Shown: in pieces, positions 8,442-18,650 of the stretch
How positions within the stretch are numbered: the stretch's first letter is position 1
Layout of the letters: each line of letters opens with the position of its first letter
Source: Triatoma infestans
Lineage: Eukaryota; Arthropoda; Insecta; Hemiptera; Reduviidae
Length of the DNA stretch: 64,000 bases
Direction: 5' to 3'
Assembly (NCBI GenBank): GCA_011037195.1
Contig: JAAEAF010006117.1
Location: 32,189-96,188, forward strand
Position numbers and translations under genes: made by a program
Notes under the pieces: generated by a model
What the model was told of the DNA's origin: nothing
Seen by the model: only the letters and a program-made list of their open reading frames with translations
Database searches by the model: none

Positions 8442-11250
8442 ACTGAGGCGATTTTGGACGCCTACCAGGAAAACTGCCCGGAGAGGGAAAGGCCTAATAG
8501 GTCGAAGACAGTCTGGTGGAACGATCACCTCGAGAGAAGGAGGCGAGAGGTGAGAAGGCTGTTTAATAAAGCCAAAATCAACCAAGACTGGGCATCGTAC
8601 AGAAGGGTACTGACGCAGTACAACGTTGAAATAAGGAAGGCCAAGCGTAAAGCTTGGCGGAGATTCTGTGAGGACGTAGCGGACACCTCGGAGTGCGCGA
8701 GAATTCACAGAATCCTAGCAAGGGAAGGTACTGCGGACAGGGTAGGGTTCCTGAAGAAAGATGACGGAACCTACACTAACTCCGTAGAGGAGTCGCTGGG
8801 GTTGCTTATGAGCACACACTTCCCGGGGTCCTCTTACGGAGAGGTCCCTCTAGAGGTTGAGGGGCCGAGAAGGCCTGGTCGGGCGGACTGGAAGATCGCG
8901 AATTACGTCATACAGCCGAATAGGCTAAGATGGGCGATTGGAAGGTTCAAGCCCTATAAAGCACCAGGCGTGGATGGGATTTACCCCGTCTTCTTGCAGA
9001 AGGCGGTGGAGGTGTTGATACCACACCTATGTAGGATCTTCAGAGGCTGTTTGGCCTGGGGATTCATACCGAGAGAATGGCAACAGGTGAAGGTCGTGTT
9101 CCTCCCGAAAGTAGGGAAGACGGTAGATCAAACGCCAAAGTCGTTTAGGCCGATAAGCCTGTCCTCCTTTCTGTTGAAAGCGATGGAGAGGATGATTGAC
9201 AGGTTTATAAGGGACGAGATCTTGAGGAGTTAATCCGCTTAATAATCGCCAATATGCCTATCAGGCAGGGAAATCCGTAGACTTGGCTCTGGATGACCTA
9301 AATAGGCTACTCCAAAAGTCGCTTGACGACAAGGAAATTGCGGTGGTCACCTTTTTGGATATAGAGGGCGCTTTCAACAACGTGTCCTCAGAGTCTCTTG
9401 TTGGTGCACTGACAAGAAGGGGCACGTCCCCTACGATAGTTCAGTGGATAAGGACTAGTCTATTGGGAAGGACTAACATAGCCACCATAGACAATTCATC
9501 TCTTGTGGCCAGGGCAAGTAGAGGCTGTCCGCAGGGAGGCGTTTTGTCGCCATTGCTGTGGACGCTATTAGCCGATGACATCCTGACCAAATTAACCGCG
9601 GAAGGCTTTCATTGCCTTGGGTTCGCGGACGATCTGGCAATCGTGGTGAGGGGGCGGTTCGTGGCAACTGTCTCGGAGCGCACTCAGGGGGCGCTCAATA
9701 TTGTGAACAAGTGGTGTAGAGCGGAGGGTCTCTCCATCAATCCCCACAAAACTCAAGTGGTTCCTTTTACGAGGAAGAGGAATTTACAAGGCTTACAACA
9801 GCCAGTACTCGGAGGGGTTGCGATCCCCTTTGCCATGGAGGCCAAATATTTGGGAGTCATTTTTGACCGAAGGCTGACATGGAACTCTCATATTAATGTT
9901 ACCGCACATAAAGCCAAAATCGCCATGGGTAGGTGCAGGAGGCTATGCGGTAAAAGTTGGGGATTAAACCCGAAGATGACTCTGTGGATTTATACCTGTG
10001 TAGTGAGACCAATGGTAACCCACGGGGCGGTGGTGTGGTGGACAAAGATCTTGCAGATGGGGGGGTCGGGAGCGCTTGGAAGTATTCAAAGGCTGGCTTG
10101 CCTGAGTACGACGGGTGCTATGATGACTACCCCCACTGCGGCCTTGGAGGTCTTGTTAAACCTTCCACCACTCCACATTCACGTCCAAGGCGTTGCAAGA
10201 GCAGTTGTGGCACGACTACAACAGGGACAAGCGCCCATCTATCCCAGGCATACTGGGAGGTACCAAGACCTATGGGAGGAGCTGGAGGCGGACCCGATCT
10301 TGGGCCTGCCTACGGACATAATGACTCCTAGGTATGACTTCCAAAAACCCTTCAAAGTCCTGATATTAGACAGAGGGGCATGGAAGAATGGGCCGCCAAT
10401 TGCAGGCGAATCTATGTGGTACACGGACGGGTCCAAGACGGAAGATGGAGTGGGAGCCGGCGTGTACGGGGCTCGTCCGGGATGTAATATCTCGGTGAGC
10501 CTGGGAAGGCTAGCTACGGTCTTTCAGGCGGAGCTAGTCGCGATTATTATCTGCGCTGCCGAAATAAGAAGACGGGGAGTGCATAACTCCAGAGTCGTCA
10601 TTTATTCGGATAGCCAGGCTGCTCTGCGGGCAATTGACTCGTGGGAGGTCAGCTCAAGGCTGGTGTGGGACTGCCTAGGTGCACTAAGGGAAATTAGTAG
10701 CCATAATAAGGTCTTCCTGGTTTGGGTACCTGGACACTCGGGTCACAGAGGCAATGAGGCGGCGGACCGCCTGGCCCGGGAGGGCTCAATGGGAGCGCTT
10801 ATCGGGCCGGAGCCGTTCTGTGGTGTCTCAAGATGCCTCAGGAGTGCATCCATTAAGCTATGGATGCAGGACCGATCAAGGGAATGGTGGGTCAAAACTC
10901 CAGGCCAGAGACAGGCGAAAAAGTTTATCTATAGCTACTCGCCCAAGCTAACTGCAGAATTACTCCAACTAGGCCGGGCGGCCATAAGGATAGCAGTTGG
11001 CATTCTCACTGGCCACTGTAGATTAAATAAGCACATGCATCGCATGGGCCTGGCAACGGATAGCCTGTGCAGGTTTTGTCAGGAAGAAGAGGAGACGGCA
11101 CTGCATGTGGTATGTCAGTGCGAGGGGCTGGTTTGGCTAAGGTACCGCCTCTTTGGTAAAGAGAAGCTGGTGCCAACAAGCCTCAGCCAGGGCCCTCTCT
11201 CGGACCTATTAAGTCTTCTAAGGCAAGCAGGACTCGAGAGGGTGCTCTGA
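8442..11250 (+). pseudogene. LINE-A ORF2 remnant (RT-RNase H), one frameshift
   Basis: Two consecutive frames form one ORF: 8442 to a stop at 9231-9233, then from about 9229 to the TGA at 11248-11250. The net one-base shift lies near 9225-9232; protein similarity runs straight through it (ILRS then NPLNNRQYAYQAG). Visible RT motifs: KAPGVDGIYP, RPISLSSFLLKAMERM, FLDIEGAFNNV, GCPQGGVLSPLLW, active site GFADD (Asp codons 9628-9633), YLGVIFDRRLTW. RNase H: WYTDGSK, FQAELVAI, YSDSQAAL and GHSGHRGNEAAD supply all acidic residues. The C-terminus has CRFCQEEEETALHVVCQC. No endonuclease is left, so it cannot retrotranspose autonomously. Overlapping short open frames are shadows. Confidence 0.9.
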
Positions 11251-11422
11251 TGGCGGGTGCTCTGATTGACCACCTGGGAGCCCCCCCCCCAATTCCACAG
11301 TTCGGTTAAGGACAGGATAGGGGGAGGGTCTCCAACTAGGGGGGTGCCACAATAGATCCTTGGGGTGTCGCGGTGGCGTAGGCTGAATAGCCAATTCCCC
11401 CGGTAGAATCTATCTATCTATC
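8442..11422 (+). mobile_element. LINE-A, 5'-truncated RNase H-bearing non-LTR retrotransposon
   Basis: The insertion is bounded by a 13-bp TSD. It begins in frame inside the linker between endonuclease and RT (AILDAYQENCPER), so ORF1 and the endonuclease are missing: a classic 5' truncation by incomplete reverse transcription. RT, RNase H and a C-terminal zinc-finger-like motif follow. The 3' UTR holds a C run (11281-11292), CACAATAGATCCTTGGGG and a (TATC)n-type tail (about 11408-11422). Base composition is clearly GC-richer than the flanks. Domain order and the FADD active site suggest the R1/LOA group; the exact clade is uncertain. Confidence 0.9.
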
Positions 11423-11435
11423 TAGATAGGGTCGC
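11423..11435. repeat. Right TSD of LINE-A
   Basis: Second copy of TAGATAGGGTCGC, directly after the tetranucleotide tail. Confidence 0.9.
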
Positions 11436-11925
11436 GCTCGCAATGTATGAACTGATGTCGTATATCACTGGTAGATTCCTGATGAAACGCTGATAAAATA
11501 CCGAAGAATCCTCATCCCCTTTTCCGGTGGAGAGACGTTTATATTGGCATCACTCACACATTGACAAGTGTGTAATTACGGGTCACACTAAAACATCTCT
11601 TGCCGTGTGTTGACCCTAGGTCTTGAATAGGTCGGTGACCAGTGTGGCAACAGATGATGGCGGTTATCAAAAGACTGTAGCCAGGTGGTCTTTTGAGTGT
11701 TTGTTGACCCTTGTATATCGGCCAGGTGGCTTCAGTACATTGACCGTATAATGACCCTTTTGAAAAGGTTCTTGTTGAAAGTGTTTTAGGTGTGTCTTTG
11801 GCGATCCCTTTGATCGTGCACTGGCCGCGGCTCTTGACCTGAATAATAGCGACTAGCTGGCACCACTAGTTATAATTTTTATAATTTAAAAATTATATCT
11901 TTCCTTCTTGTTATCACTCCTTCTT
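11436..11925. other. No gene seen
   Basis: Less AT-rich sequence without an open frame or recognised repeat; possibly an old UTR or transposon remnant. Confidence 0.35.
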
Positions 11926-12065
11926 GATATCACATTACACCTGCTTCTTTTTGTAGTCATCGACCGGTTTCGGGCGTTCGCCCATCTTCAGGATGTGTTT
12001 GTGAAACAATATGATAATACAGACTTGCACAGAGCAAATTCAGTTTACACTAAAACTGGTCTTTT
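11926..12065 (-). repeat. HH repeat with intact ribozyme motif
   Basis: Minus strand order: TTTGCTCTGTGCAAGTCTG, TATTGTTTCACAAACACATC, the hammerhead motif, then GACTACAAAAAGAAGCAG. This is the same layout as the TSD-bounded unit at 43132-43270. Boundaries are approximate here. Confidence 0.65.
11958..11995 (-). ncRNA. Hammerhead ribozyme-like motif, intact core
   Basis: Minus strand: stem I strand CATC, core CTGAAGA (11991-11985), a single T, stem II hairpin GGGCGAACGCCC (11983-11972), GAAA, CCGGTC, then GATG pairing with CATC. Cleavage is predicted after the C of GTC (position 11962). Stem III is only ACC/GGT with no loop, as in minimal type I hammerheads of Penelope-like elements and retrozymes, which work best as dimers. 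The extra T before stem II departs from the classical consensus but is present in all copies here. Activity is inferred, not shown. Confidence 0.65.
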
Positions 12066-12534
12066 TAAATATATTTAAAACTAAACTCTTAAACTAGGTC
12101 AAGAGGAGTATGGTGATGGTACCTGAGTGGGAAAAAATCTTACTGTTATATCCAATCTTACTATTAAGCTTAAAGTTTAACTCAAGAGACGTCTCTAAAG
12201 TGTTAAGAATGTTTAACACTTTAGAATTGGGAATTGGGTTGCGATCTGTGGGTTGTTGTTGGGCATTGCTAAGGGCTTTGTTGTTGTTTTGTTGTTTGGA
12301 TGTTTAGTTGTATCATTGTTTCTTTTGGGTAGTGTGTTTCCGCGATGCTTACTGGAGTTGGGCAGAGGAGGGAGGGAGAGGAGGAATTTTTCTTTCGCTC
12401 TTTTCTTCCTTCTCTTTCTGGGGTCGATGGCTTCACACTGGGCGGGTGTGAGCGCAAGCTCAGGGAGGGATCGCCCGGATGGTGTGGGGAAGAAGAAAAA
12501 TTGGGTTGCTATGTAGTCGAACGAAAAAGCTGAT
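12066..12534. other. No gene seen
   Basis: Two T-rich/G-rich stretches with overlapping short open frames in several phases but no recognisable domain. GTGTTAAGAATGTTTAACAC (12198-12217) is a short near-palindrome. Confidence 0.35.
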
Positions 12535-12548
12535 AATTATAGGTTTAA

Positions 12549-13532
12549 GAAGCGAAAGAGCAAAAGTTCATCGGTTGAGATTAGGCCACACACTTCTTAC
12601 ACACCAATATCTCTTAGCTGGACAGAAGCACCATTGTGTGAAAGGTGGGGCAAACGCCTTACTGTTCGCCATTTATTATGCAATTGCAAAGAATTAGGCA
12701 ATATGCGACAGCTATACAGCTTATCAGATAAACTGAAAGAGAATCTAAAAGAAAGCGTAAGTTAAATGGAGTGATTGGTTTTTTAAAGGCATTGGGAATT
12801 TTCAGAAGAATTTAATAGATTTTATATGGTTGTACATAGATGTATATAGTTAGAAGAATGAAAGAATTTGTATGAAACTAATTTATTTGTATGAATGAGT
12901 ATAGTTTGATAGTTTCTGTAGGTTAGGTAGATAGAGATTGTAGGAATATCGAGTACTACAATCTCATTAGCTTGTAAGTTATAGTATAAGATTTAGAATT
13001 AGATTTTAATTTTTATAGGAATGAAAGATTGTGAGTATGGGTGTAGGGGGGCCAATACCGACCAGGGGTGGCAACTTTTGGTCGTGTAGGAAACCTTTCC
13101 TGCACTTTGTTTTTAACTTGGGAGCCGCTGACTTTTGGAGGGGTGGGTCTGTGCCGGGATTGGCAACCCCGGCACCAGTGTGAATGTGAGTATGAATGTT
13201 ATGTAAATAGTGTACATAGTTTTATCCTAGTTTTAAGTACACGGGGTGCGAGGAATATCCAGTACTACACCCACTTTTATACTTTATTAGGCTGTGTGAT
13301 CGTCGTTAGAATGAATGTATTTATAGGGATGAATATACTTATTGTTATGCTAAGTATTCATTGTATATATTCAAGACTGTATGCATCTATTAACACGGCT
13401 ATATTGTCTATTGGTGAGCATACACGAAAATAATGAAAATTTCCCATGCACAGACGCATACTTATAACGTCACTAATTCTAAAGACATGTATAGCTCAGC
13501 AGTCGACGCCATAAAACATTAAAAAAAAAAAA
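12549..13532 (+). mobile_element. 5'-truncated I-like LINE relic
   Basis: The insert lies between two copies of AATTATAGGTTTAA (12535-12548 and 13533-13546), a 14-bp TSD. The first 230 bp encode, in shifting frames, a C-terminus of the LINE type: RLRLGHTLLTHQYLL, then a zinc-like region (CERWGKRLTVRHLLCNC). The long 3' UTR contains GGAATATCGAGTACTACA (about 12942), matching GGAATATCGAGTACCCCA in the 3' UTR of the complete LINE at 27059-33280, and a similar block near 13250. It ends in an A run (13520-13534). Confidence 0.75.
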
Positions 13533-13546
13533 AATTATAGGTTTAA

Positions 13547-13629
13547 TGGTAACAATAATAATAGGAGACCGGCAGTGCACTGAGAAGTCTTCAAACGCAA
13601 ATGACGATAGATGTTAACGCGTCTTAAAT

Positions 13630-13656
<27 letters not shown>
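13547..13656 (+). repeat. SINE1 3' fragment
   Basis: Contains GAGACCGGCAGTGCACTGAG of the SINE1 body and ends in an (AAAT)n tail (about 13632-13654). It is flanked by ATAGGTTTAATGGTA and ATAGGTTTAATGTTA, an imperfect TSD. This reuses the same target as the LINE just upstream. Confidence 0.55.
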
Positions 13657-13660
<4 letters not shown>

Positions 13661-13671
13661 GTTTAATGTTA

Positions 13672-15189
13672 TTATTTTTTATGTAATAGGAAACCTAGAA
13701 TATGCCACTATATATATTGAAATGTTTACGATTTTATCGTCATATGAGTTATCCATCAGCGAACTCAAGTGTGTCGTAAAGATAAACACCAAAACCCAAT
13801 TACAAAACTCAAAACATTACTTTTTATATATATATATATAAAATATAAATTAATTTATTGATGAAAACATTTTATAGATTATTTCGTCATCCCCCAAAGA
13901 AAAGGAAGTTACGTTTTATAAATACAAAGTTATAACATTTTTATAATATGTTTGTTTTTATTTTTATAATATTTTTTTAAAGGTCACCAATGAAAGTCAG
14001 CTGTGGTTGTTTGTTTTTTTTTTTATAAATCTGATTGGCAACCTACAAATTGGCTCTAATATAATCCTTATCAATTTATTTCGTAACTTATATATATATA
14101 TATTTAGTATTGCTTGGATTGCCGCCAGAAAGTTGTGTAAATTGTTTTTTTTTTTTATTTATTATTTCTTCCTAAATTTATTGCATTGTTTATTTGGTAC
14201 ATTGTTCTAATCCATTGTGACAATTTTATTTTTTTAATTAATTAAATTAATAATTATAGTATTTTTATGTTTGTTAAAATATATATATATATATAATTGT
14301 AAACTAAAAATAACTATTGTTTACTTAAATTTTGTTCATTGTCACAGAACTTCATAGTAAATTAAACTGTATTGTCACTTGGTGATTAATTCTTTAAATT
14401 TTAGTTTGGTCGATGCCTGGATAAAACTTATTGTTTTGTAACCCAATAATAAATAGATTTATCTTTAACATCATTTCTAGCACTTGTAATTTTTTTTTTT
14501 TTTTTTTTTTTTTTAGTGTGGGCGAAACATCTTTTTTTTTTTTTAACACAAATCTAATCTATATAACGATGTTTCATGCCGAAGATATTTCTCAAAAGGT
14601 CAATGTGCAATAAAAAAGAATTCCCTGCTTAAAAGATATGGGTTGCCTTTTATGGAAATATATATTCCACTTTGTCAATTCCACATAATTAGAAAACAGA
14701 ACTGTGTTTTTGAAAATTATAACTAATGGTCTGGTGGAATAAAAGTTTGTGCGAAAAAGACAGGTACATCTTTATTTCTTGCAATTTTGGTGGTACTAAT
14801 TAATTTGGAATAATAAAAAACATTTGCTTCAGAAAATTATAGTTCAAAATTTTGTGAAGTGGATTTAATGGCGCATATCCATTTTTTTTTTTTGCTCACT
14901 GAAGTTTTTTATTGGAGTCCATCTCTTGTTATGTGGCAGATTTATTTATTTATTTATTTTTTTTAACTTATTCTTACTTCTATAGTAAGAGGCGTAGTAT
15001 TGCGATCGTGTTGGAAATGTTTCGAAATTTAGTTATCACAGGACTTTAATACATATTTTGTGGTCCTTGAGTATCGAAAAATGTTTTTCACGAATAATTG
15101 TGTACGTATGTAAATAAATGTGGGTATCTGTATGTGAACAAAATATATTTTTTTTTTTTTTTTTTTTTTTTTTACGAATATTCTCTACT
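13672..15189. other. AT-rich with homopolymer and TA tracts
   Basis: No gene. Features: (TA)n at about 13823-13840 and 14279-14294, T runs at 14490-14514 and 15149-15172. A FamA-like fragment occurs at about 14988-15110 (AAGAGGCGTAGTATTGCGATCG). Confidence 0.5.
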
Positions 15190-15890
15190 TTTTTTTTAGG
15201 ATTTTTTTAGATTCTCTTCAACCAAAAACTTCTTTTAGATGTGCTCTCCACAGTTCTCTATCCTGAGTTTCTTTCTCCCTCAAACCATTCCCATGCAAAC
15301 TTTCCACCACTTCATCAATCCATGTTCGTCAAGGGCCTTCCTTCCTCTTCTTTTTTTTCCTTCCACGTTCCAGCCTCGGTAGTCTGTTCTCTCCCATTCT
15401 TCTCACATGGCCGCACCACTCTAACCGTTTCTCTTCTCTATTCTCTGAAGTCACAAGTTTAGTTACTTTAGTTCCATCTTTTCTCTGATTTGTCGGTTAG
15501 GTTTTCTTTCTCTTCGCGATACTCTGGCAGCTCTTCTCCCATAATCCATTTCTGTGGAAAGTAATTTCTTTCTTAGATCGGCGGTCCAACGTCCACGTCT
15601 CAGCTCCGTAAAGCAGTATTGGCCGAATTGTTTTTTACTTCCATCTTTTCTCTGATTTCTTGGTTAGGTCTTCTTTCTCTTCCCGATACTCTGGCAGCTC
15701 TTCTCCAATAATCCATTTCTGTGGAAAGTAATTTCTTCCCTAGATCGGCGGTTCAACGTCCACGTCTCAGCTCCGTAAAGCAGTATTGGCCGAATTGTTC
15801 TTTACTTCCATCTGTTCTCTGATTTCTTGGTTAGGTCTTCTTTCTCTTCCCGATACTCTGGCAGCTCTTCTCCAATGTAGTGAAAGTATG
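15190..15890 (-). pseudogene. LINE RT C-terminal relic with 167-bp tandem repeats
   Basis: Minus strand: TILLYGAETWTLDRRSKKEI is the LLYGxExWTL motif near the end of many LINE reverse transcriptases. It is followed by EKRLEWCGHVRRMGENRLPR, the WxGHVxRM motif, and a basic C-terminus. The segment GTAAAGCAGTATTGGCCGAA...CCATC is repeated about 2.5 times with a 167-bp period (starts near 15475, 15642 and 15809), so the relic is internally amplified. Stops prevent function. Confidence 0.6.
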
Positions 15891-15954
15891 CTTTCCACTA
15901 TGGCCGAATAAATATTTTTTTTTTTGTGCAGCCTAATATGTTTCGGCTCCATTG

Positions 15955-16692
15955 GCCACTTTACTGAAAGTTTTTTAACTTTTTTACAATTTTCTCAAAA
16001 ATGGCTCTGACGATTTTCTTCAAACTTGATATATCAACTACACATACAAAGAGCTAAAACTTTTATTTAAAACATTTCTCTGGGAAAATTCATTTAAGGG
16101 CACTTTTAGGGGAGGGAGTGGGGTTAGGTTTTCCCTCTAAAGTGCTATTTTTCAGTTTATTAGACATTCTGTCATTTAAATAAGGTGTTAATTAGAATTG
16201 AATAGTTGTTGAAATTCCGAGTTTAAAAAAAATCGGATAACCGGAAGTGCGTTTACTTTACCACTTTACTAAATTTTTTTTTTTTCACTTTTTCGCAATT
16301 TTCTCAAAAATAGCTCCGACGATTTTATTGAAACTTCTTGCAAAACTAAACATACAAAGTTCTACAACTTTTTATTTAAAACATTTCTCTGGGAAAATTC
16401 ATTTAAGGGCACTTTTATGGGAGGGAGTGGGGTTATGTTTTTCTCTAAAGTGCTATCATAGTTGATTATACAATTCTATCATTCAAAGAAAATTAATTAG
16501 AAATAACTAGATGGCCAAGATTCCGAGTTTCAAGGAAATTAGTAAACCGGAAGTACGCTTTTACTGAACAGTTCTTTCAGTTTTCGATGAATTTTCATTA
16601 AATTTGGTACACATACTACAAAATTTGTCCAATTATAATTTTTAGAACTGGAGTTAGAGAAAGTTGTGTGAGTGTTTCGCACCAGATTTTTT
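15955..16692 (+). repeat. FamA repeat, partial
   Basis: Two and a half modules are present, marked by GCCACTTTACT (15955), CCGGAAGTGCG (16240) and CCGGAAGTACGC (16547). It ends at GTGTGAGTGTTTCGCACCAG and T's. The left terminus is missing, replaced by the RT relic side. Confidence 0.75.
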
Positions 16693-17597
16693 GTAAATAG
16701 ATTAAAAAGGGAACTTGAGATACTTTTAATTGAGTTGCTTCATTCAGGTCAATCTAGAGAATTAGAACAATTAAATGGCCCTTCTATAGCCGTCTAAATT
16801 GATTTGTTTGCGTTTCTATATTTCTTATCGAAATACTTTTATACGGAAGTAAATCTCCACTAGCATTCCTTACTTTCTTCGTAAACAGAAACAAAATTTA
16901 TTATAATCCATTTCCTTATTTTTCTCTCTAAATATTCTGAATGAAATAAATTAATTACATTGCAAGCCTCATTGTTTACCAAGGATTACAACATACTAAC
17001 ATATATGGCAACATAACTTCATTAAAAACCGTTAACTTTATGAATAAAATTACAAATAGTCAATATAAAAAAAAAAAAAAATGATTCACTCAAAACGTTG
17101 TTGTCCGTCCTTACAAAGTATTCGACCTCGAATATATCTTGATTTCTTTTTCCCGCCCACACAGTTTACGTAGCACAAAAAAAAAAAGGCGGAATTTTTT
17201 TAGTGATTCACATTTTTTTTTAAACTTCATAATTCAACCTTGTGGATTATTTTAAAAGTTTTGGTACCATAACAGGAATCTCAGTTTAGCGCCTTTTTTG
17301 AATATAAATTGCTATATTATTTAATGTATATGGAAGCTTTATTTATACGAAATGTAAAAAGAGGAAATATTTTGAGTTGTATAAAATTTTAATTAAATTA
17401 AGGATTTGAATTTTTTATATATATATATATTTTCCTCAAAAATCTAGGTAAGTGTATTCCCTATGAACTTTAAAGAAGAATAAGTTGATTGTCTGAAGCC
17501 GGTTCCAGCTATATAGCTCTTTTACATTATAGTGATTTGAAATCAATGACTCTTTTGATATAGATGGAAATCAATATAATAAATGATTGATGTTTAT
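16693..17597. other. AT-rich, no gene seen
   Basis: No coding signal; A/T runs and (TA)n near 17417. Confidence 0.5.
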
Positions 17598-18650
17598 AAA
17601 ATGGATGTTGAGGTTCTGTCACAAAAAAAACTCTCTTCAAATTTTCACCAAAGTTTCGGAAAATTTATTGCCTTCTTCAGGGGTCTGTACGAAGGTTATA
17701 ATACAAATCCAAAAAAAAAAAAAAGAAGAAGAGAACGCATAAATTAAAAAAAAAAAAAAAATTTTTTTGAATGAACTACTTAAATAAATCAATAAAAGTT
17801 TTATTATATGGCAAATTGAAATTTATTTTAAACTATTGCTATTATTGCGGAACAATTCACAAATAAAATTACATCTTAACTATTAAAATTTAAACAATAT
17901 GTGGTATATTGTATAAGAGTAAAATATGGAAATCTAACATAAGAAGTGTACTTACACAAATTTTCCTATTTGAATTTCTTAAAAACTACAGATTAACTTG
18001 TGATATACCATCACCAAGTGTTATGGAAATTGGATATGTCAGAAGGTTTATAAAAGACTAGAAGAGCGAAAGGAGAAAACCGTGTCTTATTGTGTATGTT
18101 GTTTAGGAAATTCCAAGAGACCCGTTATAGTTGAGGAACAGATTGTTGGTATCTGTTCTAAAATTTATTGATAATTAATTTTTTTTAAATATGTATCATT
18201 TCCAATATATTTCTTTATTATTATTATTATTATTATTATTATTGGAGAGAATTTTATTGTTTTCCAATGTCAAATTCATGTTTGTATTGTATGCAATGTT
18301 TGGTTAGTGGCTGTAATCATGTCACTCGGTTTCTTTTAGTTTCGCAGTCGTATTTATTATGTTGGTACAGTTTATTTTTAAAATATTAAGGTTTCTGTCC
18401 TATGTATATGGCAGGACATTGTAAACAATTAATTTTATAAATAACATCTGTTAATATAGTTGTGCGTATGGGGTCTTTGAGTTTAGAAAAGAGGTTTTTT
18501 TTTTTGTTTTTTTTTAGTGTATTGGAGTTTTTGTGAGCGATTTGCCGAAACGTTGGTGAAAATTTGATTTGAAAAGAGTTTTTTTTTTTGTGACCGAACC
18601 TCAACATCCATTTTATAACATCGAATAAAGCGCTCGTAACGAACAGCAAA
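17598..18650 (-). mobile_element. Penelope-like element relic
   Basis: The two ends, 17598-17670 and about 18545-18616, are inverted repeats: GGATGTTGAGGTTCTGTCAC on the plus strand at the left and the same on the minus strand at the right. Each is followed by an A run, CTCTTCAAATTTTCACC and an AAxGTTTCGG block. On the minus strand a GIY-YIG endonuclease remnant lies between them. Inverted terminal repeats plus GIY-YIG point to a Penelope-like element. The left end contains CTGAAGA...GAAAC at 17680-17652, a hammerhead-like relic without the GTC site. Confidence 0.65.
18245..18649 (-). pseudogene. Penelope-like GIY-YIG endonuclease remnant
   Basis: An 87-residue open frame (18649-18386) includes TDVIYKINCLQCPAIYIGQ, the start of a GIY-YIG nuclease domain as in Penelope-like polyproteins (VYxIxCxxCxxxYIGQT). 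Past the stop, other frames continue the domain: LYQHKYDCETK-like text, then ALTKHCIQYKHEFD-like text, matching the downstream H and HxFD regions. The reverse transcriptase part is absent. The endonuclease would nick target DNA; this copy is broken by a stop and shifts. Confidence 0.65.

Noticed and set aside
10239..10436. Open frames antisense or out of phase within LINE-A and LINE-B
   Set aside because: They are shadows of the RT-RNase H frame in GC-rich sequence.
12110..12697. Cluster of overlapping 60-90 residue frames
   Set aside because: They overlap in several phases and strands with low complexity; the last ones are part of a LINE relic.
17640..17690. A functional hammerhead in the Penelope-like terminal repeat
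   Set aside because: CTGAAGA and GAAAC are present on the minus strand, but the hairpin is poor and the GTC cleavage site is missing (GGTG instead).
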